A stretch of DNA of 33,394 nt from an uncultured Bacilli bacterium (lineage in GTDB: Bacteria > Bacillota_I > Bacilli_A > RF39 > UBA660): assembly GCA_934148535.1 (NCBI GenBank), contig CAKPDF010000016.1, forward strand, positions 1 through 33,394. The letters are read 5' to 3'. Positions 20,814-30,254 of this stretch are shown piece by piece. Positions within the stretch are counted from its first letter, which is position 1; the number at the start of each line of letters is the position of its first letter. The translations under genes and the position numbers were made by a program. Below the pieces are notes generated by a model. The model ran no database searches, was not told the origin of the DNA, and saw only the letters and a list, made by a program, of their open reading frames with translations.

Positions 20814-22976
20814 ATGGATATAGAGTTAATTAATCAAGATATAGTTAATTATTATAAAAAATATACTAGATTTATGAGTAAAAAAATATATATTACTAAA
20901 AAGATGTATGATAAATTTACTTCTTTATATGATTATATATATGATGATGCTGATGATAGTATTATTAATTATAATGAAAATGAAGATTTTAAAAAGTTAC
21001 TTAAAATAAAAGAAAAAGGTTATGTTGCTTTAAAACTTCATAATCAGAAAATATTAAATGATTTATATTCTAAATATTCTTGTTTTTTAGATGATAGTTT
21101 ACTTAAAAGGGAGAAACTTGCTATAATGTGTGGTGAGGAAAAGGTAGTAATTCCTGTTAAGGATAATAATAAAAGAATTAAAATTTTAGAAAACAAGGTA
21201 GATTATTTAATAAATGTAGAAAAAGTTAAGCCTAATAAGATATGTGTTATTGGTGATGATTCTATTTATAGTAAATATAATAGAAATGATATAGATGTGT
21301 TTTCTTATTATGATTTTGCTAAAAAGTTAATGGGGAGTGATAAGAAGAATATATCTTTTAATGATAGATGTGTTATACTTGGTGATTATATTCAGAATGT
21401 TTTATTTAAAGATAAGAAAAAATTTAGTGAATTTTATGATGCTTTTTCAATTGCTTTACTTTTTAATGAAGACGCTATGCAATTTGAAACTTTTAAGGAT
21501 TATCATACTTATATGTTTCAAAGAAGTTTTTTAAATAGTAAAAAAAGTAAAGAGTACTTTGTTAAGAGTAGAATATTATTTAGTAGAAATAGATTATTTG
21601 GTATTGATGGAATAAAATATCCTAATGAGATTATGGTTGATATTGCTAATTGTTTATGGTGTAGTGGAGTTAGTTATAAATATATTAATAATAATAATTT
21701 TGATATATATAATGATGATATTCATTATAAGTTAGTGTATATTGATGGAAATTATTGTAATAAAAGAGAAAATGATATTATATATTTATATTCTAATTAT
21801 AATGATGATACTAGTTGTATTGGGCATTTGATATATGAATTAGTTAAGAGAAGGTATCCTATAGAAAAGAAGAATTATGATGAAATATATCTTGATATAA
21901 AGTCTAGTACAATAGATGAGTATTATATTGATTTTATAATGTATATAGTTATGCCATTTATTAAATTAATAGAGGAGAATAATTATAGTGATGATTATAT
22001 AAAGATAAGAGAAAAAGAACTTAGTGATAATAATGATAAAAAAAGATTCAAGGTATTATTGTGGTTTTATGATTATTATAAAAAATATAGGGAAGAAAAT
22101 AATTTAATAGATGATTATTTATATTTGTATGGGGTTTCTAATAAGGTTCATAATTTGAGTTATTCTAATATTATAATTGATGATAGTACTTCATTTTTAG
22201 AAAATTATAAGATAGATGGAGATTATAAATTTAATTTATTTATTCTTACTGGTAAAGAAAATATTTTAATTCCATATTTGACTTCTAATATAAAATTATT
22301 TTGTGATTTTAAAGAGTATCTTGCTATTAATAAAATTATTCCTATTGCTTCTGTTTATTATGGATTAAATGAAATAGATAATATTGCTTATAGGTATACT
22401 GAGGATAATGTTTTGAAGGTTTGCAATATATATGGTGATGTTATGACGTATAAGAAAAAAGTATTTGTATATTTATATGATGATAGTAATTATTTATTAG
22501 ATAATTATAATTCTAATTATTTGGTTAAGCATATATTATCTTGTAAAAAAATTAATGATTATAAAAAAGTTATGATAATAGGAAGAAATGAAAATGATTA
22601 TAATAATTTATCTTTAGGTGATTTTATGGGAGTTAAAAATAAAAAGGTAATTATTGGTGATAATATGATAGATTATTTAAATATGGATGATAATAATATG
22701 AAAGTGTATGATAGTGGTGTGTTAGTATGGCCTATGGATAGTAAGAACTGTTTTAAGTATGATAGTATGGATTATAACTATATTAGTATACTTAATGATG
22801 AAAAAAGAAGTAAATATGAGTGGGAAAGAAAGTTATTTTATATGGCTATTAGTAGAGTTAAGAATAATTTGTATGTTGTTCTTGCTAAGAGTAGGGCATA
22901 TGAATTTGTTAAATTTATTGCTAATCATAATGAGGTTTCTGTAAAGAAGGAAATATATAGGGTGGATTTAAAATGA
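20814..22976 (+). CDS. Inactive UvrD/HelD-like helicase homologue (pseudo-helicase)
   Basis: This is a continuous 720-residue protein from ATG 20814 behind GAGGATG. Its layout follows superfamily-1 helicases of the UvrD/HelD type, but the ATP motifs are gone. The P-loop position (about 113-121) reads IPVKDNNKR in place of AGAGSGKTT, followed by the normal-looking KVDYLINVEKVKPNKICVIG. Motif II (453-460) reads IIIDDSTS in place of IVDEFQD. The GDDWQSIY position (about 477-484) reads ILTGKENI. The tYR position (513-520) reads SVYYGLNE. Only the motif VI region LFYMAISRVKN (674-684) and IMVDIANCLWCSGVSYKY (273-290, helicase IANFL type) remain. No frameshift or internal stop is present, so the fold seems maintained without ATPase activity. 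A structural or regulatory DNA/protein-binding role is inferred. An extended -10 (TGATATTAT, 20773-20781) precedes it. Confidence 0.68.
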   Translation: MDIELINQDIVNYYKKYTRFMSKKIYITKKMYDKFTSLYDYIYDDADDSIINYNENEDFKKLLKIKEKGYVALKLHNQKILNDLYSKYSCFLDDSLLKREKLAIMCGEEKVVIPVKDNNKRIKILENKVDYLINVEKVKPNKICVIGDDSIYSKYNRNDIDVFSYYDFAKKLMGSDKKNISFNDRCVILGDYIQNVLFKDKKKFSEFYDAFSIALLFNEDAMQFETFKDYHTYMFQRSFLNSKKSKEYFVKSRILFSRNRLFGIDGIKYPNEIMVDIANCLWCSGVSYKYINNNNFDIYNDDIHYKLVYIDGNYCNKRENDIIYLYSNYNDDTSCIGHLIYELVKRRYPIEKKNYDEIYLDIKSSTIDEYYIDFIMYIVMPFIKLIEENNYSDDYIKIREKELSDNNDKKRFKVLLWFYDYYKKYREENNLIDDYLYLYGVSNKVHNLSYSNIIIDDSTSFLENYKIDGDYKFNLFILTGKENILIPYLTSNIKLFCDFKEYLAINKIIPIASVYYGLNEIDNIAYRYTEDNVLKVCNIYGDVMTYKKKVFVYLYDDSNYLLDNYNSNYLVKHILSCKKINDYKKVMIIGRNENDYNNLSLGDFMGVKNKKVIIGDNMIDYLNMDDNNMKVYDSGVLVWPMDSKNCFKYDSMDYNYISILNDEKRSKYEWERKLFYMAISRVKNNLYVVLAKSRAYEFVKFIANHNEVSVKKEIYRVDLK

Positions 22977-23149
22977 TAAAATAGGATATAAAAATGTATA
23001 TGATTAATAATAAAGTATGCAAAGGATAGATAATATTTAAAATATGTAAATAGATAAAATAGATGCAATATTTAAGAATTTAAAATTTATAGTGGTAATT
23101 CTACTATAAATTTTTTATATAAAAAAGTTACAAAAGATACTAAAAAGTG
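22977..23149 (+). terminator. Intergenic gap with an intrinsic terminator (hairpin 23083-23113)
   Basis: The gap holds no ORF. An 11-bp perfect stem (23083-23093 with 23103-23113) and 9-nt loop followed by T residues ends the helicase-like gene's transcript. The stretch 22977-23082 before it is featureless A/T-rich sequence of about 100 bp, unusually long as a 3' UTR in this compact genome. Confidence 0.82.
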
Positions 23150-23179
23150 TTGACAAATAGATTTGTACTGTTATATAAT
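23150..23179 (+). promoter_or_regulatory. Promoter of the toxin-antitoxin pair
   Basis: TTGACA (23150-23155, perfect) and TATAAT (23174-23179, perfect) are separated by 18 nt. Next to the rplM promoter it is the closest to consensus in the window, as expected for a tightly repressed module. The ribosome binding site AAGGATGG precedes the start at 23209. Confidence 0.8.
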
Positions 23180-23208
23180 TAATTTAAGATGAAGGATGGT
23201 TGAAGTAG

Positions 23209-23526
23209 ATGGATGAGGTATTATTATTTTTGAATATAGTTAAGAAGAATTTAAAAAAGTGTAAGTTAGTTATTTCTTCTGATAATATAGATGAATTATC
23301 ATCTACTTATTCTTTATCTAGTAAAATTATTAGAAATATGATAAAAAAATTGAATTTAGATTATTTTATAGATAGTATTTATACAGATTATAGTGATTAT
23401 AAATTATATATTTTTGAAAATACTTATGAATTAGTTGATTTTCATGGTGATAAGAATAATGTTAGAATACAATTAAAGCTTAATTATATAGTTGATTGTA
23501 ATACTATTATAGTAGGAATTTGTTAA
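23209..23526 (+). CDS. Probable MqsR-like toxin of a type II toxin-antitoxin system
   Basis: The protein is small (105 residues) and not membrane-bound. A helical N-terminus leads into RNMIKKLNLDYFIDSIYTDY, then a beta-rich C-terminus with VRIQLKLNYIVDCNTIIVGI. This order, a helix ending in a dYf..s...D motif and then paired strands with an I-x-L-K-L element, resembles Firmicute MqsR-family mRNA interferases. The Lys/Gln/Tyr residues reported as catalytic in E. coli MqsR are not obviously conserved, so ribonuclease activity is uncertain. The main support is context: it has a consensus promoter and lies 28 bp upstream of an MqsA-type zinc-finger/HTH/Panacea antitoxin, the usual toxin-first mqsRA order. 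Confidence 0.58.
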   Translation: MDEVLLFLNIVKKNLKKCKLVISSDNIDELSSTYSLSSKIIRNMIKKLNLDYFIDSIYTDYSDYKLYIFENTYELVDFHGDKNNVRIQLKLNYIVDCNTIIVGIC

Positions 23527-23554
23527 TTTAGATTATTTTGAGAGGAGTTAAATT

Positions 23555-24547
23555 ATGGAAAGTTATTGTAAGGTGTGTCAAGAGTTAGTTAGTTATGATA
23601 CAGAAGAAGAAATGGTTAAAGAAGATGTTATGGGGGAAGAAATTAATTATTCTAAGAGATATGATGTATGTAGAAAGTGTGGAAATAGATTTTATTCTGA
23701 GGATACATATAATCAAAATGTTATTAATAGTTCTAATGTTTTAAGAGAAAAAAATGGTATTATTACTACTACTCAGATTGAGGAGATATTAAAAAAATAT
23801 AATATTGGTAAGAAACCTTTATCTTTAGTTTTAGGTTGGGGTGAGATTACAATTATAAGATATTTAGATGGTCAGATGCCTGAGAGGGTATATTCAGATA
23901 TATTATTTAAGATTTTAGAAGATCCTAAAGAATTGTTAAAGTATGTGGAGAAAAATAAAGAGTTAATTACATCTGTTGCTTATAAGAAAGTAATTGGTAG
24001 GATTGCTGAAATAAGATTAGAGGAAGATAGGTCTAAAATATATTTGATTGCAAAGCATATAATTGCTAGAATGGGTGATATTACACCTTTGGCATTACAG
24101 AAAATATTGTATTATATTCAAGGATTTAGTTTGGCTTTATATGATAGAGAGATGTTTGATGATAGATGTGAGGCTTGGGTTCATGGGCCTGTTTATCGTG
24201 AAATTTATGATAGGTTTGCATATTATAGTTATAATTCTATTGATTCTAGTGAATTTGATAAATACAAGAATATTAATTTAAATGAGAAAGAACAAAAATT
24301 AGTTGATGAGATTAGCAATGATTTTGGGTGTTATAGTGGTAAGACTTTGGAAAAAATGACTCATTATTCTTTGCCATGGACTAATGCTAGAGAAGGAATA
24401 GAGGAAAATGAGGCTTCTAATAAAGAAATATTGGAAAGTGATATGACTGATTATTTTAAAGATGTTATTCTTAAATATAATATTACTTCTGTAGAAGATA
24501 TTGCAAAATACAGTAGAGAAATGTTTAAAAAAGTAAGTAAGATATAG
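23555..24547 (+). CDS. MqsA-type antitoxin with C-terminal Panacea (SocA/DUF4065) domain
   Basis: The protein has 330 residues. A zinc-binding N-terminus has Cys5-x2-Cys8 and Cys39-x2-Cys42. An HTH (about 72-125) has TTTQIEEILKKYNI and LSLVLGWGEITIIRYLDGQM, the MqsA/Xre-like pattern. The C-terminal part (about 163-300) has LALQKILYYIQGFSLA and EAWVHGPVYREIYDRF, the Panacea domain, followed by KTLEKMTHYSLPWTNAR. Panacea domains neutralise diverse toxins, and MqsA-type N-termini bind operators, so this single protein should repress its own promoter and neutralise the toxin before it. It has a good AGAGGAG ribosome binding site. addB begins about 6-9 bp after its stop, so addAB may be read through from the same transcript. 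Confidence 0.85.
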   Translation: MESYCKVCQELVSYDTEEEMVKEDVMGEEINYSKRYDVCRKCGNRFYSEDTYNQNVINSSNVLREKNGIITTTQIEEILKKYNIGKKPLSLVLGWGEITIIRYLDGQMPERVYSDILFKILEDPKELLKYVEKNKELITSVAYKKVIGRIAEIRLEEDRSKIYLIAKHIIARMGDITPLALQKILYYIQGFSLALYDREMFDDRCEAWVHGPVYREIYDRFAYYSYNSIDSSEFDKYKNINLNEKEQKLVDEISNDFGCYSGKTLEKMTHYSLPWTNAREGIEENEASNKEILESDMTDYFKDVILKYNITSVEDIAKYSREMFKKVSKI

Positions 24548-24555
24548 GTGATATG

Positions 24556-26955
24556 ATGTTAGATTATATAGAGGATGATAGTGTTATTGTTGTTCCTGGT
24601 GAGATTAAAAATCAGGTAGTAAGAGATATTAGAGAAAAGTTTGGACTTAAGAATATTAAATTTATTACTATTAGTGAATTTCAAAGTAAGTATTATTTTA
24701 GTTATGATAAAAAGGCTATAAACTATTTAATGAAAAAATACGGTTGGAAATATGAAGTTTGTTTAGTCTATTTGAAAAATTTGTATTATGTTGAGAATAA
24801 AAAGTATAAGTATGAAAAATTGAATTTTTTAAATGATTTAAAGAGTGAACTTGATAATCTTGGATTACTTATTTATAGTCCTTATTTTAAAAAAAGTTTA
24901 GAGGGAAAACATATTTATGTATTAGGTTTTAGAAATGTTAACTTATTTTATAAGAATATGTTTAAAGAGGTTTCGAAAAATGCTTCTGTATCAATAATAG
25001 ATAGGGATGAAAAGCATTATCAACATGATACAATCTATGAATTTGAAACAATAGAAGATGAAGTTAATTTTGTTGCTATAAAGATTATAGAACTTATTAA
25101 TAATGGCGTAAATATTAATAAAATAAAACTTGCTAATGTTAGTGGGGAATATATATTTCAAATAAGAAAAATATTCGGATTTTATAATATTTGTGTTTCT
25201 TTAGATGAGAAAACTAGTTTATATAGTACATCTATAGGAAGGTATTTTTTTGAGGTATTGGAAAGTGATGTTAAAAAAACTTTAGAACTTGTTAGTAATA
25301 AATATGCAAATTGTAGTGATGAATATAATTTGATAGTGGATATATTGAATGAGTATAGTTGGGTAAATGATTTTAATAGTATTAAAGATATGCTTATATA
25401 TGATTTTAGAAATACTTATATAAAAAAAGAGGAGTATGAAAACAAAATAGAATGTATTAATATTAGTAATAGTATTATTGATGATGATGTTTATGTTTTT
25501 TTACTTGGATTTAATCAGGGAATTATTCCAAAGATACATCAGGATGAAGAATATATTACTGACGCTATGAAGGAAGAATTAGGAGTAATAGAGTCTACAG
25601 TAGAGAAAAACAAAATAGAGAAAAGTATTACTGTTAGTGCTATTCTTGCAATTAAAAACTTAGTTATTTCTTATAAAAAAGAAAGTTCTAGTGGTAGTTT
25701 TATAATATCAAATTTAAATGATGAAATTAAATTAAATGTGATTGATGATTTTAAGGATAGTTATAGTTATTCTAATATATATAATAAATTAAGATTGTGT
25801 AGTGCTATGGATGAATATGCTAAATATGGTGTTGTTTTTGAGAGATTACCGATTTTATTTAATAATTATAGTGATATAGATTATTTAACTTATAATAATA
25901 AGTTTACTTCTATTGATAAGGTTAAGTTACAAGATTATTTAAAAAATAAATTATTGCTTTCTTATTCTACAATAGATAATTTTTATAGATGTGGTTTTAG
26001 ATATTATATTGGTAATATATTGAAACTTAGTATTTTTGAAGATACTTTTATGACTACTTTGGGAAGTTTATTTCATTATATTTTATCTCTTGCTTTTGTT
26101 AAAGAAGGTTTTGATCTAGATTTTGAATATCAAGATTATATTGAAAAATGTGGTAAAACTTTTTCTAAGAAGGAACAATTTTTCTTGAAGAAATTAAAAG
26201 AGGAACTTAGATTTATAATAACTTCAATAAAAGAACAAATGGAATATTGTAGACTTGATATGGCTAAATATGAAGAAGAAATATATATTGATAAGAGTAG
26301 TGATATGAATATAACTTTTATGGGGATTGTTGATAAGATTATTTATGGCGAGGAAAATGGAAAATCTATTTTGTCAATAATAGATTACAAAACAGGAAAT
26401 CCTAAGACAAATTTAAATCATACTATCTATGGTATTGAGATGCAATTACCTGTTTATTTATATTTGGTTAGTAGAAGTGAAAGGTTTACAAATGTTGATA
26501 TAGCAGGATTTTATTTACAAAAAATATTAAATTCTGAAATAAGTAGAGATAATAAGCATACTTATGTAGAATTAAAAAGAAATAATTTGAAGTTACAAGG
26601 TTATAGCAATGAAAATATTGGAGTTTTAGGGGCTTTTGATTCATCATTTGATGATAGTAAAGTTGTTAAGAGTTTGAAAACAACTTCTAAGGGCTTTGCT
26701 CATTATTCAAAAGTAATAAGCAGTGAGAAAATAGAAAGACTTGAGGATATTGTAGATGAAAAAATTGATAACGCTATTAAAGATATAAGAGATGCTAAAT
26801 TTGATATTAATCCTAAGAGAATAGGTAAAGATAATTTAGGATGTGAATTTTGTAAATTTAAGGATATTTGTTTTATGAGAGAAAATGATGTTGTTAATTT
26901 AAAAGAGTATAAAAATTTGGAGTTTTTAAGTGATGAGGAAGCAGGTGAAGAATAA
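24556..26955 (+). CDS. addB: AddB, nuclease/scaffold subunit of the AddAB helicase-nuclease (short form)
   Basis: AddAB processes double-strand breaks to produce 3' single strands for RecA. The 799-residue protein is well short of the Bacillus homologue (about 1166) and has no recognisable P-loop at the N-terminus (VIVVPGEIKNQ). The C-terminal RecB-type nuclease is intact: LGSLFHYILSLAF, then SIIDYKTGNPK (Asp about 610, Lys about 612) and a Gln-containing MQLPVYLYL. Four cysteines that would hold the [4Fe-4S] cluster are at about 479, 763, 766 and 772 (C...C-x2-C-x5-C). Of two adjacent ATG codons (24553, 24556) the second has better spacing from AGGTGA. It overlaps addA by one base (TAATG). 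No promoter is visible between it and the antitoxin gene. Confidence 0.9.
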   Translation: MLDYIEDDSVIVVPGEIKNQVVRDIREKFGLKNIKFITISEFQSKYYFSYDKKAINYLMKKYGWKYEVCLVYLKNLYYVENKKYKYEKLNFLNDLKSELDNLGLLIYSPYFKKSLEGKHIYVLGFRNVNLFYKNMFKEVSKNASVSIIDRDEKHYQHDTIYEFETIEDEVNFVAIKIIELINNGVNINKIKLANVSGEYIFQIRKIFGFYNICVSLDEKTSLYSTSIGRYFFEVLESDVKKTLELVSNKYANCSDEYNLIVDILNEYSWVNDFNSIKDMLIYDFRNTYIKKEEYENKIECINISNSIIDDDVYVFLLGFNQGIIPKIHQDEEYITDAMKEELGVIESTVEKNKIEKSITVSAILAIKNLVISYKKESSSGSFIISNLNDEIKLNVIDDFKDSYSYSNIYNKLRLCSAMDEYAKYGVVFERLPILFNNYSDIDYLTYNNKFTSIDKVKLQDYLKNKLLLSYSTIDNFYRCGFRYYIGNILKLSIFEDTFMTTLGSLFHYILSLAFVKEGFDLDFEYQDYIEKCGKTFSKKEQFFLKKLKEELRFIITSIKEQMEYCRLDMAKYEEEIYIDKSSDMNITFMGIVDKIIYGEENGKSILSIIDYKTGNPKTNLNHTIYGIEMQLPVYLYLVSRSERFTNVDIAGFYLQKILNSEISRDNKHTYVELKRNNLKLQGYSNENIGVLGAFDSSFDDSKVVKSLKTTSKGFAHYSKVISSEKIERLEDIVDEKIDNAIKDIRDAKFDINPKRIGKDNLGCEFCKFKDICFMRENDVVNLKEYKNLEFLSDEEAGEE

Positions 26956-29900
26956 TGATACCAATTAAACCTAAGGATGCTATATGGACTGATGAGCAAT
27001 GGCAAGCAATACATGATTGTGGTCATAATATTATTGTTAGTGCTGGAGCTGGTAGTGGTAAGACAGCTGTTTTGTCTGAGAGAGTTATAACTAATTTGAA
27101 AAAGGGGATGCATATCAATGAAATGTTGATGTTAACTTTTACTAAGGCTGCTGCTAGTGAGATGAAGGAAAGAATAAGAAAAAAAATAAAGAAAGATAAA
27201 TCTTTGGTAGGAGAGCTTGATTTAATTGATGCTGCATATATTACTACTTTTGATAGCTTTGCTTTATCTGTTGTAAAAAAATATCACTATCTTTTAAATA
27301 TTTCTCCTAATATTTCTATAATTGATTCTGCTATGATAATGATGAAAAAAAGAGAAATTTTAGAAAATTTATTTGAAGATTATTATGAAAAAGGGAATTC
27401 TAAATTTTTAAAATTGATAGGTGACTTTTGCATAAAGGATGATAAAGAGATTTTTGATGCTATTTTAAAAATTTATTCTAAGTTGGAAATGCTTCCGGAT
27501 AAGATTGGATACTTAAAAAGTTATTTAGATATTTATTTTGATGAAAAGAAGATAAATACTGATGTTTTGGCATATGAAAAATTAATCTTGAATAAAATAA
27601 AGGAAATTAATGCTGAGGTTTCAGAACTTACTCATTATGTTGATGGAGATTACATTGAAAAGTTAGAAGAAGCTTTGGATGGATTATTAAATTCTAAAGA
27701 TTATGATGAGATAGTAAAAAATCTTAATATTAGAATGCCTAATTTGCCTAGGGGTAGTGAGGACTTCGCTAAAGAAAAGAAAGATAATATTAAAGAACTT
27801 ATTGATTCTATTAAGGGATTGTGTGTATATATAGATTCTAATGATATGAAAGATACTATTAATATTTGTAAAGATTATGTTTCTGTGTTAATTGATATTT
27901 TTATTTCATTTGATAAAAAAGTTATGGAATATAAGAATTCAATGGATGTTTATGAGTTTCATGATATTGCTATAATGGCTATAAAAGTTCTTAAAGAAAA
28001 TGAAGAAGTAAGAAATGAAATGAAATATTTCTTTAAGGAAATTATGATTGATGAATATCAGGATACAAATGATTTACAAGAGACATTTATTGGAATGATT
28101 GAAAATGATAATGTTTATATGGTTGGAGATATTAAACAATCAATATATCGTTTTAGAAATGCTAATCCAGATATTTTTAAGAATAAATATGATAATTATT
28201 CTTCTAATAATGGTGGCGCTAAAATTGATTTGAATAAAAATTTTAGGTCACGTAAAGAGGTTTTAGATAATATTAATTTGATATTTAATAAAATTATGGA
28301 TAATGATATTGGTGGTGCTGATTATATAGTTTCTCATCAGATGATTTTTGGAAATAATTCTTATATTGAAAAGGGAAGTACTAATCAAAATTATAACTTT
28401 GAGATATATTCATATGATTATGAAAAGGGATGTGAATATGCTAAAGATGAAGTAGAATGTTTTATTATTGCTAGAGATATTATAGATAAAGTTAATAATC
28501 ATTATAAAATTTTTGATAAGGATGATGGTATTTTAAGAGATGCTAAATATAGTGATTTTGTTATTTTAATGGATAGAACTACTAATTTTGATTTATATAA
28601 GAAAGTATTTGAATATTTGGGAATTCCTTTAGCAATATTAAAAGATGAAAGGATGAATGAGGATCAGGATATAATTGTTATTAGTAATTTATTGCAATTT
28701 ATTATTAAGGTAAGAGATGGTTCTTTTGATAAAGAGTTTCAATATTTGTTTATGAGTATTTTAAGAAGTTTTTTATATCAATATGATGATGAAAAAATAT
28801 TTGAATATTTTGTTAATGGTAATTTTAAGGATTGTGAGTTATATTCTACTGCTAAAGAGATAGCTTATGATATTTCTAAAAAATCTTCTTATGATATTTT
28901 GTTAGAAATTATTAATAAATTTGATTATTATGAAAAAATAATTTCTATTGGTAATATAAATTCTTCTATGACTAAATTAGAGCATATTTTGAATAGTGCT
29001 TCAAATTTAGGAGATTTAGGTTATGATGTCATTCAATTTTCAATATATTTAAAAAATATTGTTAAGGATAATTATGATATGAAATACTCAATTCATTTGG
29101 GAGATTCTGACTCAGTTAAAATTATGACTATTCATAAATCAAAAGGGCTTGAATATCCTATATGTTATTATTCTGGATTATATAAAAGTTTTAATATTTT
29201 AGATTTAAAAGAAAAATTTACTTATGATAAAGAATATGGTATTATTGTTCCATTTTTTAAGGAAGGAATAGGGCAAACTATATATAAAGAACTTTTAAGA
29301 GATAGATATATCAGAGAAGAAATAAGTGAGAAGATTAGGTTATATTATGTTGCACTTACTAGAGCTAAGGAAAAAATGATTGTAGTTATGCCAAGTGGTG
29401 ATGAACCCGCTAGTAATAATTCTGGGATTGTAAACAATAGTATTAGAAGTAAATATAGGTCTTTAGCAGATATTATGAACTCAGTTTTAAATATTACAAG
29501 AAGTTATGTTAATAATATTGATTTAAAATCTTTAAATCTTACTAAAGATTATAATTTAATAACTTCTAAAAATTTTAGAGATAATATTCCTAAGTCAAAT
29601 ATTGATATTGATGTTTGTGAAATAAATGTTGCTAATAATTATGTTAGTTCTAAGCATTTTTCTAAACATACTAATGATTTGATTGATAAGAAAACTAGGG
29701 ATAATATGGATTTTGGTTTGTATATTCATGAAATTTTGGAATATATGGATTTTAAAAATCCTGATTATAGTTTTATAAAAGATAATTATTCTAAAGAAAG
29801 GGTAAAAAAATTCTTGAATCAAGAGGTTCTTAAAAATATTAAAGAGGCTAAAATTTATCATGAATATGAATTTGTTTATGATAAAGATTCTATTCGTTAT

Positions 29901-30095
29901 CATGGTATAATAGATTTGATGCTTGAATATGATAATCATATTGATATAGTTGATTATAAACTTAAAAACATTGAAGATTTCCATTATTTAGATCAATTAA
30001 ATGGCTATAGGGAATATATTAGTTTAGTAACTTCAAAAGAAGTTAATATATATCTATATTCTATTTTGGATGATAAAATGAAAAAGATAAATTAG
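26955..30095 (+). CDS. addA: AddA, helicase-nuclease subunit
   Basis: This is the 1046-residue motor and nuclease subunit of AddAB. Walker A is AGAGSGKT at residues 30-37, Walker B is IDEYQDT at 365-371, and VGDIKQSIYRFRNANPDIF, MTIHKSKGLEYP and RLYYVALTRAKEKM are further superfamily-1 helicase motifs. The C-terminal RecB-like nuclease has GLYIHEILEYM and IDIVDYKLK (Asp997, Asp1000, Lys1002) followed by a Gln-containing LDQLNGYREYI. It is somewhat shorter than Bacillus AddA (about 1230) but all motifs are present. The start codon overlaps the addB stop. No obvious terminator follows in the 159-bp gap. Confidence 0.97.
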   Translation: MIPIKPKDAIWTDEQWQAIHDCGHNIIVSAGAGSGKTAVLSERVITNLKKGMHINEMLMLTFTKAAASEMKERIRKKIKKDKSLVGELDLIDAAYITTFDSFALSVVKKYHYLLNISPNISIIDSAMIMMKKREILENLFEDYYEKGNSKFLKLIGDFCIKDDKEIFDAILKIYSKLEMLPDKIGYLKSYLDIYFDEKKINTDVLAYEKLILNKIKEINAEVSELTHYVDGDYIEKLEEALDGLLNSKDYDEIVKNLNIRMPNLPRGSEDFAKEKKDNIKELIDSIKGLCVYIDSNDMKDTINICKDYVSVLIDIFISFDKKVMEYKNSMDVYEFHDIAIMAIKVLKENEEVRNEMKYFFKEIMIDEYQDTNDLQETFIGMIENDNVYMVGDIKQSIYRFRNANPDIFKNKYDNYSSNNGGAKIDLNKNFRSRKEVLDNINLIFNKIMDNDIGGADYIVSHQMIFGNNSYIEKGSTNQNYNFEIYSYDYEKGCEYAKDEVECFIIARDIIDKVNNHYKIFDKDDGILRDAKYSDFVILMDRTTNFDLYKKVFEYLGIPLAILKDERMNEDQDIIVISNLLQFIIKVRDGSFDKEFQYLFMSILRSFLYQYDDEKIFEYFVNGNFKDCELYSTAKEIAYDISKKSSYDILLEIINKFDYYEKIISIGNINSSMTKLEHILNSASNLGDLGYDVIQFSIYLKNIVKDNYDMKYSIHLGDSDSVKIMTIHKSKGLEYPICYYSGLYKSFNILDLKEKFTYDKEYGIIVPFFKEGIGQTIYKELLRDRYIREEISEKIRLYYVALTRAKEKMIVVMPSGDEPASNNSGIVNNSIRSKYRSLADIMNSVLNITRSYVNNIDLKSLNLTKDYNLITSKNFRDNIPKSNIDIDVCEINVANNYVSSKHFSKHTNDLIDKKTRDNMDFGLYIHEILEYMDFKNPDYSFIKDNYSKERVKKFLNQEVLKNIKEAKIYHEYEFVYDKDSIRYHGIIDLMLEYDNHIDIVDYKLKNIEDFHYLDQLNGYREYISLVTSKEVNIYLYSILDDKMKKIN

Positions 30096-30254
30096 GATAG
30101 TTATATTTATAAGTAACAATACTTTCAAATTGTATTTATTATAGTTTGGGATGTATTGTTTTTCTTATTAAAAAGTTAGATTATAGTTAATTTTATTTAA
30201 TATTATTTATTTTTGAGATACAATTAAATAGTAAAAGAAGTAGGAGTGTTGATT

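Noticed and set aside
20814..22976. Helicase-like gene as a simple pseudogene
   Set aside because: The frame is open for 720 codons with promoter, ribosome binding site and terminator in place; neutral decay in such A/T-rich DNA would quickly give stop codons.
26703..27113. 136-codon minus-strand ORF across the addB-addA junction
   Set aside because: It is antisense to the conserved cysteine motif of addB and the P-loop of addA; Ser/Leu-rich shadow without a ribosome binding site.
29595..29984. 129-codon minus-strand ORF inside addA
   Set aside because: It overlaps the conserved nuclease end of addA, its protein is a low-complexity Ile/Phe/Asn string, and no start signals are seen.
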